Shown: positions 26,565 to 35,020 of the stretch, in pieces | Numbering within the stretch: the first letter of the stretch is position 1 | How the letters are laid out: each line of letters begins with the position of its first letter | NCBI GenBank assembly: GCA_903908065.1 | Contig: CAIVQO010000006.1 | Location: 1-41,295, forward strand | Direction of reading: 5' to 3' | Length of the DNA stretch: 41,295 nucleotides | DNA from: an uncultured beta proteobacterium | GTDB lineage: Bacteria > Pseudomonadota > Gammaproteobacteria > Burkholderiales > Rhodocyclaceae | Notes under the pieces: model-generated | What the model saw: only the letters and a program-made list of their open reading frames with translations | Told to the model about the DNA's origin: nothing | Databases searched by the model: none | Made by a program: the position numbers and the translations under genes

Positions 26565-27527
26565 TCAGGCGCTCTTCGCCAGTTGTTGCTCAAGCTGGTG
26601 CAGTACGCGGTAGCAAGGCAGCACCTGAGCCACGCTGCCATTCGGCTCGCGGCCTTCGCGAATGGCGGCGAAGAATTCGCGGTCCTGCAGCTCGATGCCG
26701 TTCATCGAGACATCGACCTTGGAAACGTCGATCTTGTTGTCCTTGGCGTCGATCAGGTCGTCGTAGCGCGCGATGTAGGTGCCGCTGTCGCCGATGTAGC
26801 GGAAGAAGGTGCCGAGCGGGCCGTCGTTGTTGAACGACAGCGACAGCGTGCAGATAGCGCCGGTGCTGCTCTTCAACTGGATCGACATGTCCATGGCGAT
26901 GCCTAGGTTGGGGTGGATCGGCCCCTGCAGCGCATTGGCTGCGACGATCTCGCCCCCGGTCTGGTAGGCGAACAGGTCGACCGTGTGCGCGGCGTGGTGC
27001 CACAGCAGGTGGTCGGTCCAGGAGCGCGGCTGGCCCAGCGCGTTCATGTTGGTGCGGCGGAAGAAGTAGGTCTGCACGTCCATTTGCTGGATGTTGAATT
27101 CGCCCGCGCCGATCTTCTTGTGCACCCACTGATGGCTGGGATTGAAGCGCCGGGTGTGGCCGCACATCGCGACGAGGCCCGTTTTCCTTTGCAGCTCGAC
27201 CACCGCCTCGGCATCCACCAGGCGGTCGGCCAGCGGGATCTCGACCTGCACGTGCTTGCCGGCCTTGAGGCAGGCAATGCCCTGCTCGGCGTGCATCTGC
27301 GTCGGCGTGCACAGGATCACGGCGTCGACCTCCTTCAGCGCCAGGCTGTCGGCGAGGTCGGTGGTGACGTGGCCGATGCCGTACTTGGCGGCGGTCTCGC
27401 GTGTCTTTTCCAGTTCGCGGCTGACCAACGAGACCACCTCGACACCGTCGATCAGCTTGATCGCGTCGAGGTGCTTGATGCCGAAGGCGCCGGCGCCGGC
27501 CAGCGCAACTTTGATGGGTTTGCTCAT
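26565..27527 (-). CDS. ligC: 4-Carboxy-2-hydroxymuconate-6-semialdehyde dehydrogenase LigC
   Basis: A 320-residue Gfo/Idh/MocA-type enzyme with an N-terminal Rossmann fold (VALAGAGAFGIKH) and the CTPTQMH and VEIPLAD segments. LigC/PmdC oxidises the hemiacetal of the protocatechuate ring-cleavage product to 2-pyrone-4,6-dicarboxylate with NAD(P)+. It starts directly after the ligB stop (TAAATG), in the ligA-ligB-ligC order known for 4,5-cleavage clusters. The assignment rests on both sequence type and position. Confidence 0.92.
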   Translation of the reverse strand: MSKPIKVALAGAGAFGIKHLDAIKLIDGVEVVSLVSRELEKTRETAAKYGIGHVTTDLADSLALKEVDAVILCTPTQMHAEQGIACLKAGKHVQVEIPLADRLVDAEAVVELQRKTGLVAMCGHTRRFNPSHQWVHKKIGAGEFNIQQMDVQTYFFRRTNMNALGQPRSWTDHLLWHHAAHTVDLFAYQTGGEIVAANALQGPIHPNLGIAMDMSIQLKSSTGAICTLSLSFNNDGPLGTFFRYIGDSGTYIARYDDLIDAKDNKIDVSKVDVSMNGIELQDREFFAAIREGREPNGSVAQVLPCYRVLHQLEQQLAKSA

Positions 27528-28839
<1,312 letters not shown>

Positions 28840-28840
28840 C

Positions 28841-29755
28841 TCAGACCTCCTCGGGCCAGTAGAGGCGCATCGGATTGTCGACCAGCAGCTTGCGCTGCAA
28901 CTCGGCGGTCACCGCGATGTGCGGAATGAAATCCACCAGCAGGCCGTCGTCCGGCATGTGGTCCTTAAGGTTGGGGTGCGGCCAGTCGGTGCCCCACAAC
29001 ACGCGGTCGGGGAAGCTTTCCACCACCTTGCGCGCGAAGGGCACCACGTCGCGGTAGGCACTCTGTTCACCGTTCAGCGCCTTCGGCCCGCTGAGCGACA
29101 GGCGCTCGGGACAGCTGACCTTGCTCCAGACGTTCTCATGCTCGCGCATGAATTTGAGGAACAGGGCGAACTCGGGGCCGTCGATCGGTTTGCCGACGTC
29201 CGGGCGCCCCATGTGGTCCACCACCACCGTGGTCGGCAGGGCAGTGAAGAAATCCCATAGCTCGGGCAGGTCGACCGACTCGAAGTAGATGACGACGTGC
29301 CAGCCCAGCGCCTTGATGCGCGCGGCGATTTCCATCAGCTCGTCCTTGGGCGTGAAATCCACCAGGCGCTTGACGAAGTTGAAGCGCACGCCGCGCACGC
29401 CGGCGTCGTGCAGATCCTGCAGCTCGCGGTCGCTGACGCTGCGCCTGACGGTCGCCACGCCGCGCGCGCGGCCGCCGCTGGCGCGACAGGCGTCGGCCAT
29501 GGCGCGGTTGTCAGCGCCGTGGCAGGTGGCCTGGACGATCACATTGCGGGCGAAGCCGAGGTGGTCGCGCAGGGCGAAGAGCTGGTCCTTCGACGCATCG
29601 CAGGGCGTGTACTTGCGTTCCGGGGCGAAGGGGAACCGGTCGCCGGGACCGAAGACGTGGCAATGGGCATCGACGCTGCCGGGCGGAACCCTGAAAGTCG
29701 GCGCTGAGGGCACGGCGTACCAGTCCAGCCAGCCGGGAGTCTTTTCGAATGTCAT
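28841..29755 (-). CDS. ligI: 2-Pyrone-4,6-dicarboxylate hydrolase LigI
   Basis: A 304-residue amidohydrolase-superfamily enzyme that opens the lactone 2-pyrone-4,6-dicarboxylate to 4-oxalomesaconate. Characteristic elements are the N-terminal HxH (DAHCHVFGP), VVDHMGRPD at the middle and LWGTDWPHPN, which carries the catalytic Asp. The first residues, PGWLDWY, are typical of LigI. One-base junctions (TGAGATG) join it to the oxidoreductase gene before and ligA after. Confidence 0.94.
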   Translation of the reverse strand: MTFEKTPGWLDWYAVPSAPTFRVPPGSVDAHCHVFGPGDRFPFAPERKYTPCDASKDQLFALRDHLGFARNVIVQATCHGADNRAMADACRASGGRARGVATVRRSVSDRELQDLHDAGVRGVRFNFVKRLVDFTPKDELMEIAARIKALGWHVVIYFESVDLPELWDFFTALPTTVVVDHMGRPDVGKPIDGPEFALFLKFMREHENVWSKVSCPERLSLSGPKALNGEQSAYRDVVPFARKVVESFPDRVLWGTDWPHPNLKDHMPDDGLLVDFIPHIAVTAELQRKLLVDNPMRLYWPEEV

Positions 29756-29756
29756 C

Positions 29757-30683
29757 TCATTCCTTCGTCTTCAGCGTCGCCAGGATGCGATCGGCCTCAT
29801 CGCGCCAGTCGGTACTGCGGGCAAAGCCCGCCTGATCGCGACGACCGAAGGTGCCGGCGTCGGCGAGGTCGGCCATCCAGGCCTGGCGCTCCGCGGTACC
29901 GGCTGCGGACCAGGGGATCAGGCCGGCTTCGCGCACCGTCGCCGCCACTTCGAACACCTCCTCGCTGCGACGCCGCCCGTGCTCGATCACGCGCTGGAAG
30001 AAATAGCTGGCCTGCTTTTCCCAATCGATGCCGGGAAAGGTTTCGTACAGCGAGGCGACCACGGCATCCTCGACGCCGTAGGCGCGCGCCGTGGTGAAAC
30101 TCTCGATCACCATCGCCTCGAGGCCCTTGATCATCACGCTGCGGCACATCTTGGTCGCCGACGCGACGCCGAGCTTTTCCGAGCCCAGCGTGGGGGCAAA
30201 GCCCAGGGCCTTGAGCGCAGGGGCCAGCGCCGCCGCATGCGGCCCACCCAGCAACAGCGGCACCTTGCAGCGATGGGGCGGCACCGACGTCATCACCGCG
30301 CCCTCGACGTAGCGTCCGCCGGCGGCCTCGATGAGGCCTGCCGCGGCAATCTTGGTGCCCGGCGAGGCGGAATTGAAATCGAGGAAGAAGGCGCCGGGCG
30401 GGATCGCCGCGGCGCAGGATTCGGCCGCCGCCAGGGTCTGGCTGGCCGTCACCGCACTGACCACCAGGTCGGCGCCTTCCAGCGTGGTGGCGTGATCGAC
30501 GAAGATGGGCACGCGAAAATCCCCGGCATGGCGTGCAATCGCCGTGTCGCCAACGCCGACTTTCAGGTCGCAGGCGCAGACCAGTACGCCCTGGCGGCGC
30601 AGATCCTCGGCGAGGATGCGACCAACCTCGCCGTAACCGACGAGGGCGATGCGCCAATGCAGGGGATTGTCGGGCAGCGTCAT
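29757..30683 (-). CDS. NAD(P)-dependent oxidoreductase, 6-phosphogluconate dehydrogenase-like (DUF1932)
   Basis: A 308-residue protein. An N-terminal Rossmann domain (ALVGYGEVGRIL) is followed by LVVSAVTASQTL, DFNSASPGTK and an all-helical C-terminal domain with ATKMCRSVMIKGLEAM, which supplies the usual catalytic Lys of beta-hydroxyacid dehydrogenases. It lies between ligK and ligI. No step of the known pathway needs it, so it may handle a side product or an upstream aromatic. ATG 30683 was chosen over the longer open frame, which overlaps ligK. Residues corresponding to 30538-30566 (KVGVGDTAI) are encoded by a dispersed repeat. Confidence 0.83.
   Translation of the reverse strand: MTLPDNPLHWRIALVGYGEVGRILAEDLRRQGVLVCACDLKVGVGDTAIARHAGDFRVPIFVDHATTLEGADLVVSAVTASQTLAAAESCAAAIPPGAFFLDFNSASPGTKIAAAGLIEAAGGRYVEGAVMTSVPPHRCKVPLLLGGPHAAALAPALKALGFAPTLGSEKLGVASATKMCRSVMIKGLEAMVIESFTTARAYGVEDAVVASLYETFPGIDWEKQASYFFQRVIEHGRRRSEEVFEVAATVREAGLIPWSAAGTAERQAWMADLADAGTFGRRDQAGFARSTDWRDEADRILATLKTKE
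30538..30566. repeat. 29-nt dispersed repeat, copy inside an oxidoreductase gene
   Basis: Matches the intergenic copy 16303-16331 at 27 of 29 positions. It lies in frame near the end of the Rossmann beta2 region of the 6PGDH-like protein, where it encodes LKVGVGDTAI. The two differing bases are the central GG/AA pair. Confidence 0.6.
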
Positions 30684-30693
30684 CGAAATCTCG

Positions 30694-31377
30694 TCAGTCG
30701 ATGTACCTGAGCCCGGCCTTCTCAAGGCCCGGGCGCATGTCGTACATGTCGAGGCCGAGGATGCCGGAGGCCAGCTTCTCGCGCTTGGCGCCTTCGTTGG
30801 CCTCACGCTTGGCTGCGGCCTCCAGCGTCTTCGCGGCCATCGCGCGCGGCACGCAGACCACGCCGTCGTCGTCGGCGACGATCACGTCGCCCGGCGTCAC
30901 CAGCTGGCCGGCGCAGACCACGGGGATGTTCACCGAACCCAGCGTGGCCTTGATCGTGCCCTTGCTGCTGATGGCCTTGCTCCACACCGGAAAGCCCATC
31001 TCGGTCAGGGTCTTGACGTCGCGCACCCCGGCGTCGATCACCAGCGCGCGCGCGCCGCGCGCCATGAAGCTGGTGGCCAGCAGGTCGCCGAAATAGCCGT
31101 CGGTGCAGGGCGCGCTGATCGCCGCGACGACGATGTCGCCCGGGCGGATCTGCTCGGCGACCACGTGCATCATCCAGTTGTCGCCGGGATGCAGCAGCAC
31201 GGTCACCGCCGTGCCGGAGACCTGGGCCCCGACGTAGATCGGCCGCATGTAGGGCTGCAGCAGGCCGACGCGGCCCATGGCCTCATGCACCGTGGCGCTG
31301 CCATAGCGCGCCAGGCCGTCGGCCGTGGCGGACTCGGTGCGCTGGATGTTGCGATAAACGACGCCCAGTTCGTACAT
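30694..31377 (-). CDS. ligK: 4-Carboxy-4-hydroxy-2-oxoadipate aldolase/oxaloacetate decarboxylase LigK
   Basis: A 227-residue protein of the RraA-like class II aldolase group. The metal and substrate site is recognisable in [20 protein letters not shown] followed by GVRD. It cleaves 4-carboxy-4-hydroxy-2-oxoadipate to pyruvate and oxaloacetate, the last step of the 4,5-cleavage route, and can decarboxylate oxaloacetate. It follows ligJ by 10 bp and precedes the oxidoreductase gene by 10 bp. Confidence 0.93.
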   Translation of the reverse strand: MYELGVVYRNIQRTESATADGLARYGSATVHEAMGRVGLLQPYMRPIYVGAQVSGTAVTVLLHPGDNWMMHVVAEQIRPGDIVVAAISAPCTDGYFGDLLATSFMARGARALVIDAGVRDVKTLTEMGFPVWSKAISSKGTIKATLGSVNIPVVCAGQLVTPGDVIVADDDGVVCVPRAMAAKTLEAAAKREANEGAKREKLASGILGLDMYDMRPGLEKAGLRYID

Positions 31378-31387
31378 GTCCGACTCC

Positions 31388-32416
31388 TTATTTTCCCTTG
31401 GCCTTCAGCGCGGCATCCAGGCGCGGATAGACGCGGCGGGCGTTGCCTTCATACACCTTGTAGCGATCCGCGGCCGAGAGGTTCAGCGTCGCCTCGATGT
31501 AACGCTTGGTGTCGTCGTAGTTGTGGCCGGTCTCCGGGTCGATGCCCTTGACCGCGCCGATCATTTCCGAGGCGAACAGGATGTTGTCCACCGGGATCAC
31601 TTTCGTCAGCAGGTCGATGCCCGGCTGGTGGTAGACGCAGGTATCGAAGAACACGTTGTTCAGCAAGTGGTCGCGCAGCAGCGGCTTCTTCAGTTCCTGC
31701 GCCAGCCCGCGGTAACGGCCCCAGTGGTAGGGCGCGGCGCCACCGCCGTGCGGGATGATGAACTTGAGCTCGGGGAAATCCTTGAACAGGTCGCCCTGGA
31801 TCAGCTGCATCACGGCCGTCGTGTCGGCATTGATGTAGTGCGCGCCGGTGGTGTGGAAGCAGGCGTTGCACGAAGTCGAGACGTGGACCATGGCCGGGAT
31901 GCGATGCTCGACCATCTTTTCGTAGATCGGGTACCAGTGCCGGTCGGTCAGAGGCGGCGAGGTCCAGTGGCCGCCGGAAGGATCGGGATTGAGGTTGATG
32001 GCGACGAAGCCGTAATCCCGGACGCATTTTTCCAGCTCGGCCACGCAGGTCTTCGGGTCGACGCCGGGCGACTGCGGCAGCATCGCCGCGCCGATGAAGT
32101 TGTCGGGGAAGAGTTGCGCGACGCGGTGGCACAGCTCGTTGCAGATCGCCGCCCAGGTGCTGCTGACGTTGAAGTCGCCGATATGGTGGGCCATGAAGCT
32201 GGCCCGCGGCGAGAAGATGGTCAGGTCGGAGCCGCGCTCCTGCATCTTCTTCAGCTGGTTGGTCTCGATCGATTCGCGCAGCTCGTCGTCGCTGATTTTC
32301 AGCTCGGAGACCTTGGGCATCGCGGACGGATCCTTGATGCCGGCGATCTGGCGGTTACGCCAGTCTTCCAGCGCCTTGGGCGCAGTGGTGTAGTGGCCGT
32401 GGATGTCGATGATCAT
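31388..32416 (-). CDS. ligJ: 4-Oxalomesaconate hydratase LigJ
   Basis: A 342-residue amidohydrolase-superfamily hydratase. The metal-binding HxH is at H6 and H8 (MIIDIHGHY), with [25 protein letters not shown] and [11 protein letters not shown] supplying later metal and substrate residues. It adds water to 4-oxalomesaconate to give 4-carboxy-4-hydroxy-2-oxoadipate. This is the LigJ fold, not the unrelated GalB type. The ATG at 32416 fits the family N-terminus, and its GGAGG is seven bases upstream. That Shine-Dalgarno sequence is part of a repeat-derived hairpin. Confidence 0.93.
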   Translation of the reverse strand: MIIDIHGHYTTAPKALEDWRNRQIAGIKDPSAMPKVSELKISDDELRESIETNQLKKMQERGSDLTIFSPRASFMAHHIGDFNVSSTWAAICNELCHRVAQLFPDNFIGAAMLPQSPGVDPKTCVAELEKCVRDYGFVAINLNPDPSGGHWTSPPLTDRHWYPIYEKMVEHRIPAMVHVSTSCNACFHTTGAHYINADTTAVMQLIQGDLFKDFPELKFIIPHGGGAAPYHWGRYRGLAQELKKPLLRDHLLNNVFFDTCVYHQPGIDLLTKVIPVDNILFASEMIGAVKGIDPETGHNYDDTKRYIEATLNLSAADRYKVYEGNARRVYPRLDAALKAKGK

Positions 32417-32419
32417 GGT

Positions 32420-32470
32420 CAGGCCTCCTGCCGGGCCGCCCCAAGGGAGGCCTGCGCCCCCTCGGGGGGC
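32420..32470 (-). promoter_or_regulatory. Repeat-derived leader hairpin that pairs the ligJ Shine-Dalgarno
   Basis: In the ligJ sense, CAGGCCTCC (32454-32446) pairs perfectly with GGAGGCCTG (32428-32420). The second arm contains the ligJ ribosome binding site. The loop contains TTGGGGCGGCCCGGC, which is identical to the loop before the TRAP large permease. A second short hairpin, GCCCCC/GGGGGC (32456-32461 with 32465-32470), lies just upstream. No gene is present in the gap 32417-32507. Confidence 0.7.
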
Positions 32471-32507
32471 AGCGAACGAATGTGAGTGCGGGGGTGCATA
32501 TCGTCTC

Positions 32508-33197
32508 CTAAGCCGGTTCCATGCCGTGCCGGCGTATGGTGTCCGCCGCAGCGGGGGATTGCATGTAGGCGAGCAGTGCGCGCACCGCCTCGGGCTGGCG
32601 CGACGCGGCGCAGATGCCGCCGGAAAACGTGGACACGATCTCGCAGCCCGGCGGCATGCCGCCAATCACATGGATGCCGGGGGCGCCGAGCATTTCGCTG
32701 AGTTGTTGGAAGCCGAGTTCCACCGCGCCATCGGCGACCAGCTGCGCCACCGGCACGCCGGCCGGCGCCTGGACGATGCGTTCGCGCAATTGATCGGCGA
32801 CACCCCAGCGCGCGAAGAGTTTCAGCAGGGCCGTACCGCTGGGCCCGGTGGAATGGCCGATGCTCCTGGCCGACAAGACGGCGGCGCGCAAGCTCGCTTC
32901 GCTGGCAATATCCGGCACGGAACTGCCCTCGCGCACCGCAATCGCCACCGGCGAGCGCACCAGGTCGGCCCGCGAGCCGGCCAGCACGCTGCCGCCGGCA
33001 AGCAGTTTGTCGATCGCGTCGGCGGCGAGGATCACGGCATCGAAGGCCTCGCCGGCCGCGACACGCTTGGCCGCGTCGACACCGCCTATCGATTCCAGCG
33101 CGAGCTCGACGCCGCAGGCCGTCCGATAGGCGGCCGCCAACTCGGCCAGTACCTGGCGGGTCGCCATCGACGAGATGCCTGTAAGCCGAATGCCCAT
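32508..33197 (-). CDS. Substrate-binding-like protein without signal peptide (ModA-like fold)
   Basis: A 229-residue protein that resembles the molybdate/tungstate-type periplasmic binding proteins (GIRLTGISSMATRQVLAELA, FDAVILAADAIDKLL, SIGHSTGPSGTALL). It starts directly with the first strand of the domain and has no signal peptide, so it should stay in the cytosol. It is the first gene of the aromatic operon, 55 bp after lysR. It might be a cytosolic ligand sensor or chaperone for an aromatic acid. That idea is inference. Confidence 0.75.
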   Translation of the reverse strand: MGIRLTGISSMATRQVLAELAAAYRTACGVELALESIGGVDAAKRVAAGEAFDAVILAADAIDKLLAGGSVLAGSRADLVRSPVAIAVREGSSVPDIASEASLRAAVLSARSIGHSTGPSGTALLKLFARWGVADQLRERIVQAPAGVPVAQLVADGAVELGFQQLSEMLGAPGIHVIGGMPPGCEIVSTFSGGICAASRQPEAVRALLAYMQSPAAADTIRRHGMEPA

Positions 33198-33252
33198 GAC
33201 GTCATTCTGGCAAATGCCCCGGCGCTGTCCAAGGCGCGGGGCGTACTACTAG

Positions 33253-34170
33253 CTATCGCGTTTTGTTATGGGCCACGGCTTCCAGCGATTCGGCCACCAC
33301 CAGCTCCTGCAACAGGCGCATGGCGCGCTTGCCCAGCGGTGTGCTCGGCTTGTGCGCCGAGACGGCAAGGAACAGGGTGCTGGAGAGGCCCGGCTTGGTC
33401 AGCGGTCGCAGCACAAAGGCGCCGGGCTTGCCGAAGGCGGCCAGTGCGGTGCGGGTCAGCACGGCATGGCCGTAGCCGGCGGCGACCAGGTCGAGGATCG
33501 CCGGCACGCCGGAGATTTCGAGCCGGATGTCGAGTTTGAGGTTGGCCAGCGCGGCCTGGGTCTCGATCAGCTTGCGCATGGCGTGGGTGCGCTCCGGCAG
33601 GATCAGCGGGTAGTTCGGCAACTCGGCCATGGGCAGGGGGGTGGCCGCCTTGCCGCCGGCCGGGCTGACCAGGCCCAACGGTTCGTCGAGCACCGGGGTG
33701 ACTTCGATCGCAGCGTTGGGTTCGGGATTGTGGATCAGGCCCAGATCCACCCGACCGGTGGCGATCCATTCCGTCAGGTGGGTGGACAAGCCCTCGACGA
33801 TGGCCAGCCGCGCCTTGGGCAGATGGCGCCGAAAACCTTCGACCAGCGGCAGGGTCAGGCGCCGGCCGATACTCGGCGGCAGGCCGACGACAATGCGGCC
33901 GGCGGGCTCGTCGCGCGCCGCCGCCACGTCCTCGGCGGCACGCGCCACCAGCTGCAGGATGCCGACGCTGTGGTCGAACAGGCGCTGGCCGACCTCGGTC
34001 AGCACCACGCCGCGCCCGTTGCGCGTCAGCAGCGTGACGTGCAGGTCGGTTTCCAGCAGGCGCACCTGGCGCGACAGCGCAGGTTGGGCGATGTTGAGGA
34101 TCAGCGCGGCCTTGCTGAAGCTGCCCAGCTCGGCGACCCTGACGAAGTATTCAAGTTGTTTGAGGTTCAT
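33253..34170 (-). CDS. LysR family regulator of the aromatic/TRAP genes
   Basis: A 305-residue LysR-type regulator. The N-terminal winged helix reads MNLKQLEYFVRVAELGSFSKAA with LNIAQPALSRQVRLLE as recognition helix, followed by a periplasmic-binding-protein-like effector domain (about 90-295). ATG 34170 gives the standard N-terminus; ATG 34188 in frame adds six residues and is possible. It is divergent from the TRAP operon and lies just upstream of the catabolic operon in the same direction, so it probably controls both in response to an aromatic acid or pathway intermediate. Confidence 0.9.
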   Translation of the reverse strand: MNLKQLEYFVRVAELGSFSKAALILNIAQPALSRQVRLLETDLHVTLLTRNGRGVVLTEVGQRLFDHSVGILQLVARAAEDVAAARDEPAGRIVVGLPPSIGRRLTLPLVEGFRRHLPKARLAIVEGLSTHLTEWIATGRVDLGLIHNPEPNAAIEVTPVLDEPLGLVSPAGGKAATPLPMAELPNYPLILPERTHAMRKLIETQAALANLKLDIRLEISGVPAILDLVAAGYGHAVLTRTALAAFGKPGAFVLRPLTKPGLSSTLFLAVSAHKPSTPLGKRAMRLLQELVVAESLEAVAHNKTR

Positions 34171-34224
34171 GCCGCGATGCAGCGCCATAACAAAATGAGA
34201 TAACTAATAGTACCCACAATGCCT

Positions 34225-34252
34225 TTGCGGTGCACCGCAATCCTGTTATATT
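34225..34252 (+). promoter_or_regulatory. TRAP operon promoter with 16-bp palindromic operator
   Basis: A perfect palindrome, TTGCGGTGCACCGCAA (34225-34240), lies in the lysR-TRAP divergent region. Its first six bases serve as a -35 (TTGCGG), 16 bp before a -10 TATATT (34247-34252). The position, beside the divergently read lysR, suggests a LysR or other repressor/activator site. The ATG at 34294 follows with GGAGG in front. Confidence 0.6.
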
Positions 34253-34293
34253 GAACGAGTATTCAATGAATAGCCGTTCACCCGGAGGCCGAG

Positions 34294-34833
34294 ATGCAGG
34301 AACCCAAGCCGGCAACGCCCTACGCCCTCAAGGACAGCTTCGGTCCCGGCGGCAACTTCCTGCTCTCGCTGTCGCGCCTGATGGCGATCATCGGCGGCCT
34401 GATCTTCGTCTTCCTGGTGTTCATGTCGGTGGTTTCCATCGTCGGTCGCAAGACATTCGACTGGGTGGTCCCGGGCGACGTCGAAATGCTGCAGATGCTT
34501 GCGGCGAGCGCCTCGGCGTCCTTTTTTCCCTATTGCCACCTGCTGCACGGCGACATCAAGGTGGACTTCTTCACCCACAACATGAAGCAGCAGACGCTGT
34601 GGGTGATCGATGCCTTCGGCTCGCTGCTGGTCGGCCTCTTCGGCGCCCTGGTGGCCTGGCGCTCCTGGGCCGGCGCGATGACCGTCAAGGAAGCCGGGGA
34701 GACCTCGATGATCCTCGCCTGGCCGGTGTGGATACCCCAGGCCTTCATGGTGCCCGGCTTCGCTTTGCTCGGCGTGGCCGGCATCTACATGTTCGTGCAC
34801 CAGCTGCGCATGGCAAAGAGGGGGAAACCATGA
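34294..34833 (+). CDS. TRAP transporter small permease (DctQ-like)
   Basis: A 179-residue protein with four hydrophobic helices (about 26-50, 65-85, 104-128 and 148-168), the layout of the DctQ subunit of TRAP carriers. The motif around SVVSIVGRKTFDWVVPGDVE is typical. It works with the large permease and the periplasmic binding protein to import an organic acid with Na+ or H+. The start is preceded by GGAGG. Given its position beside lysR and the protocatechuate genes, an aromatic acid such as 4-hydroxybenzoate or protocatechuate is a reasonable but unproven substrate. Confidence 0.9.
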   Translation: MQEPKPATPYALKDSFGPGGNFLLSLSRLMAIIGGLIFVFLVFMSVVSIVGRKTFDWVVPGDVEMLQMLAASASASFFPYCHLLHGDIKVDFFTHNMKQQTLWVIDAFGSLLVGLFGALVAWRSWAGAMTVKEAGETSMILAWPVWIPQAFMVPGFALLGVAGIYMFVHQLRMAKRGKP

Positions 34834-34859
34834 GCGCCTATCCCCCGGCCCCTGCCCCA

Positions 34860-34927
34860 CGACCGGCTTTGCACAGCCGGTCGGCTGCGGCAGCGCGGAG
34901 CAGTGCTCCGCGAATTCCTGCCTTCGC
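34860..34927. repeat. Repeat module C, copy 2, between the TRAP permease genes
   Basis: A 9-bp hairpin CGACCGGCT/AGCCGGTCG (34860-34868 with 34875-34883, loop TTGCAC) is followed by a 31-nt block, 34884-34914, identical to 7202-7232. The stem differs from the copy at 7178-7201 at several paired positions and still pairs fully. It occupies the gap 34834-35020 between two co-directional genes; no gene is seen there. Confidence 0.8.
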
Positions 34928-34987
34928 CCCGCGGAAAGGGGTGACGCAGGTTCAGCCGCGTGCGACGCGGCTTCCGGAAAATGATTC

Positions 34988-35020
34988 GCTGCCTCCTTGG
35001 GGCGGCCCGGCGGAGGCAGC
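34988..35020 (+). promoter_or_regulatory. Repeat-derived leader hairpin that pairs the TRAP large-permease Shine-Dalgarno
   Basis: GCTGCCTCC (34988-34996) pairs perfectly with GGAGGCAGC (35012-35020), which ends on the base before the ATG at 35021 and contains the ribosome binding site. The 15-nt loop TTGGGGCGGCCCGGC is identical to the core of the loop before ligJ, while the stem sequence differs. When folded, the hairpin would block ribosome entry. Confidence 0.72.
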
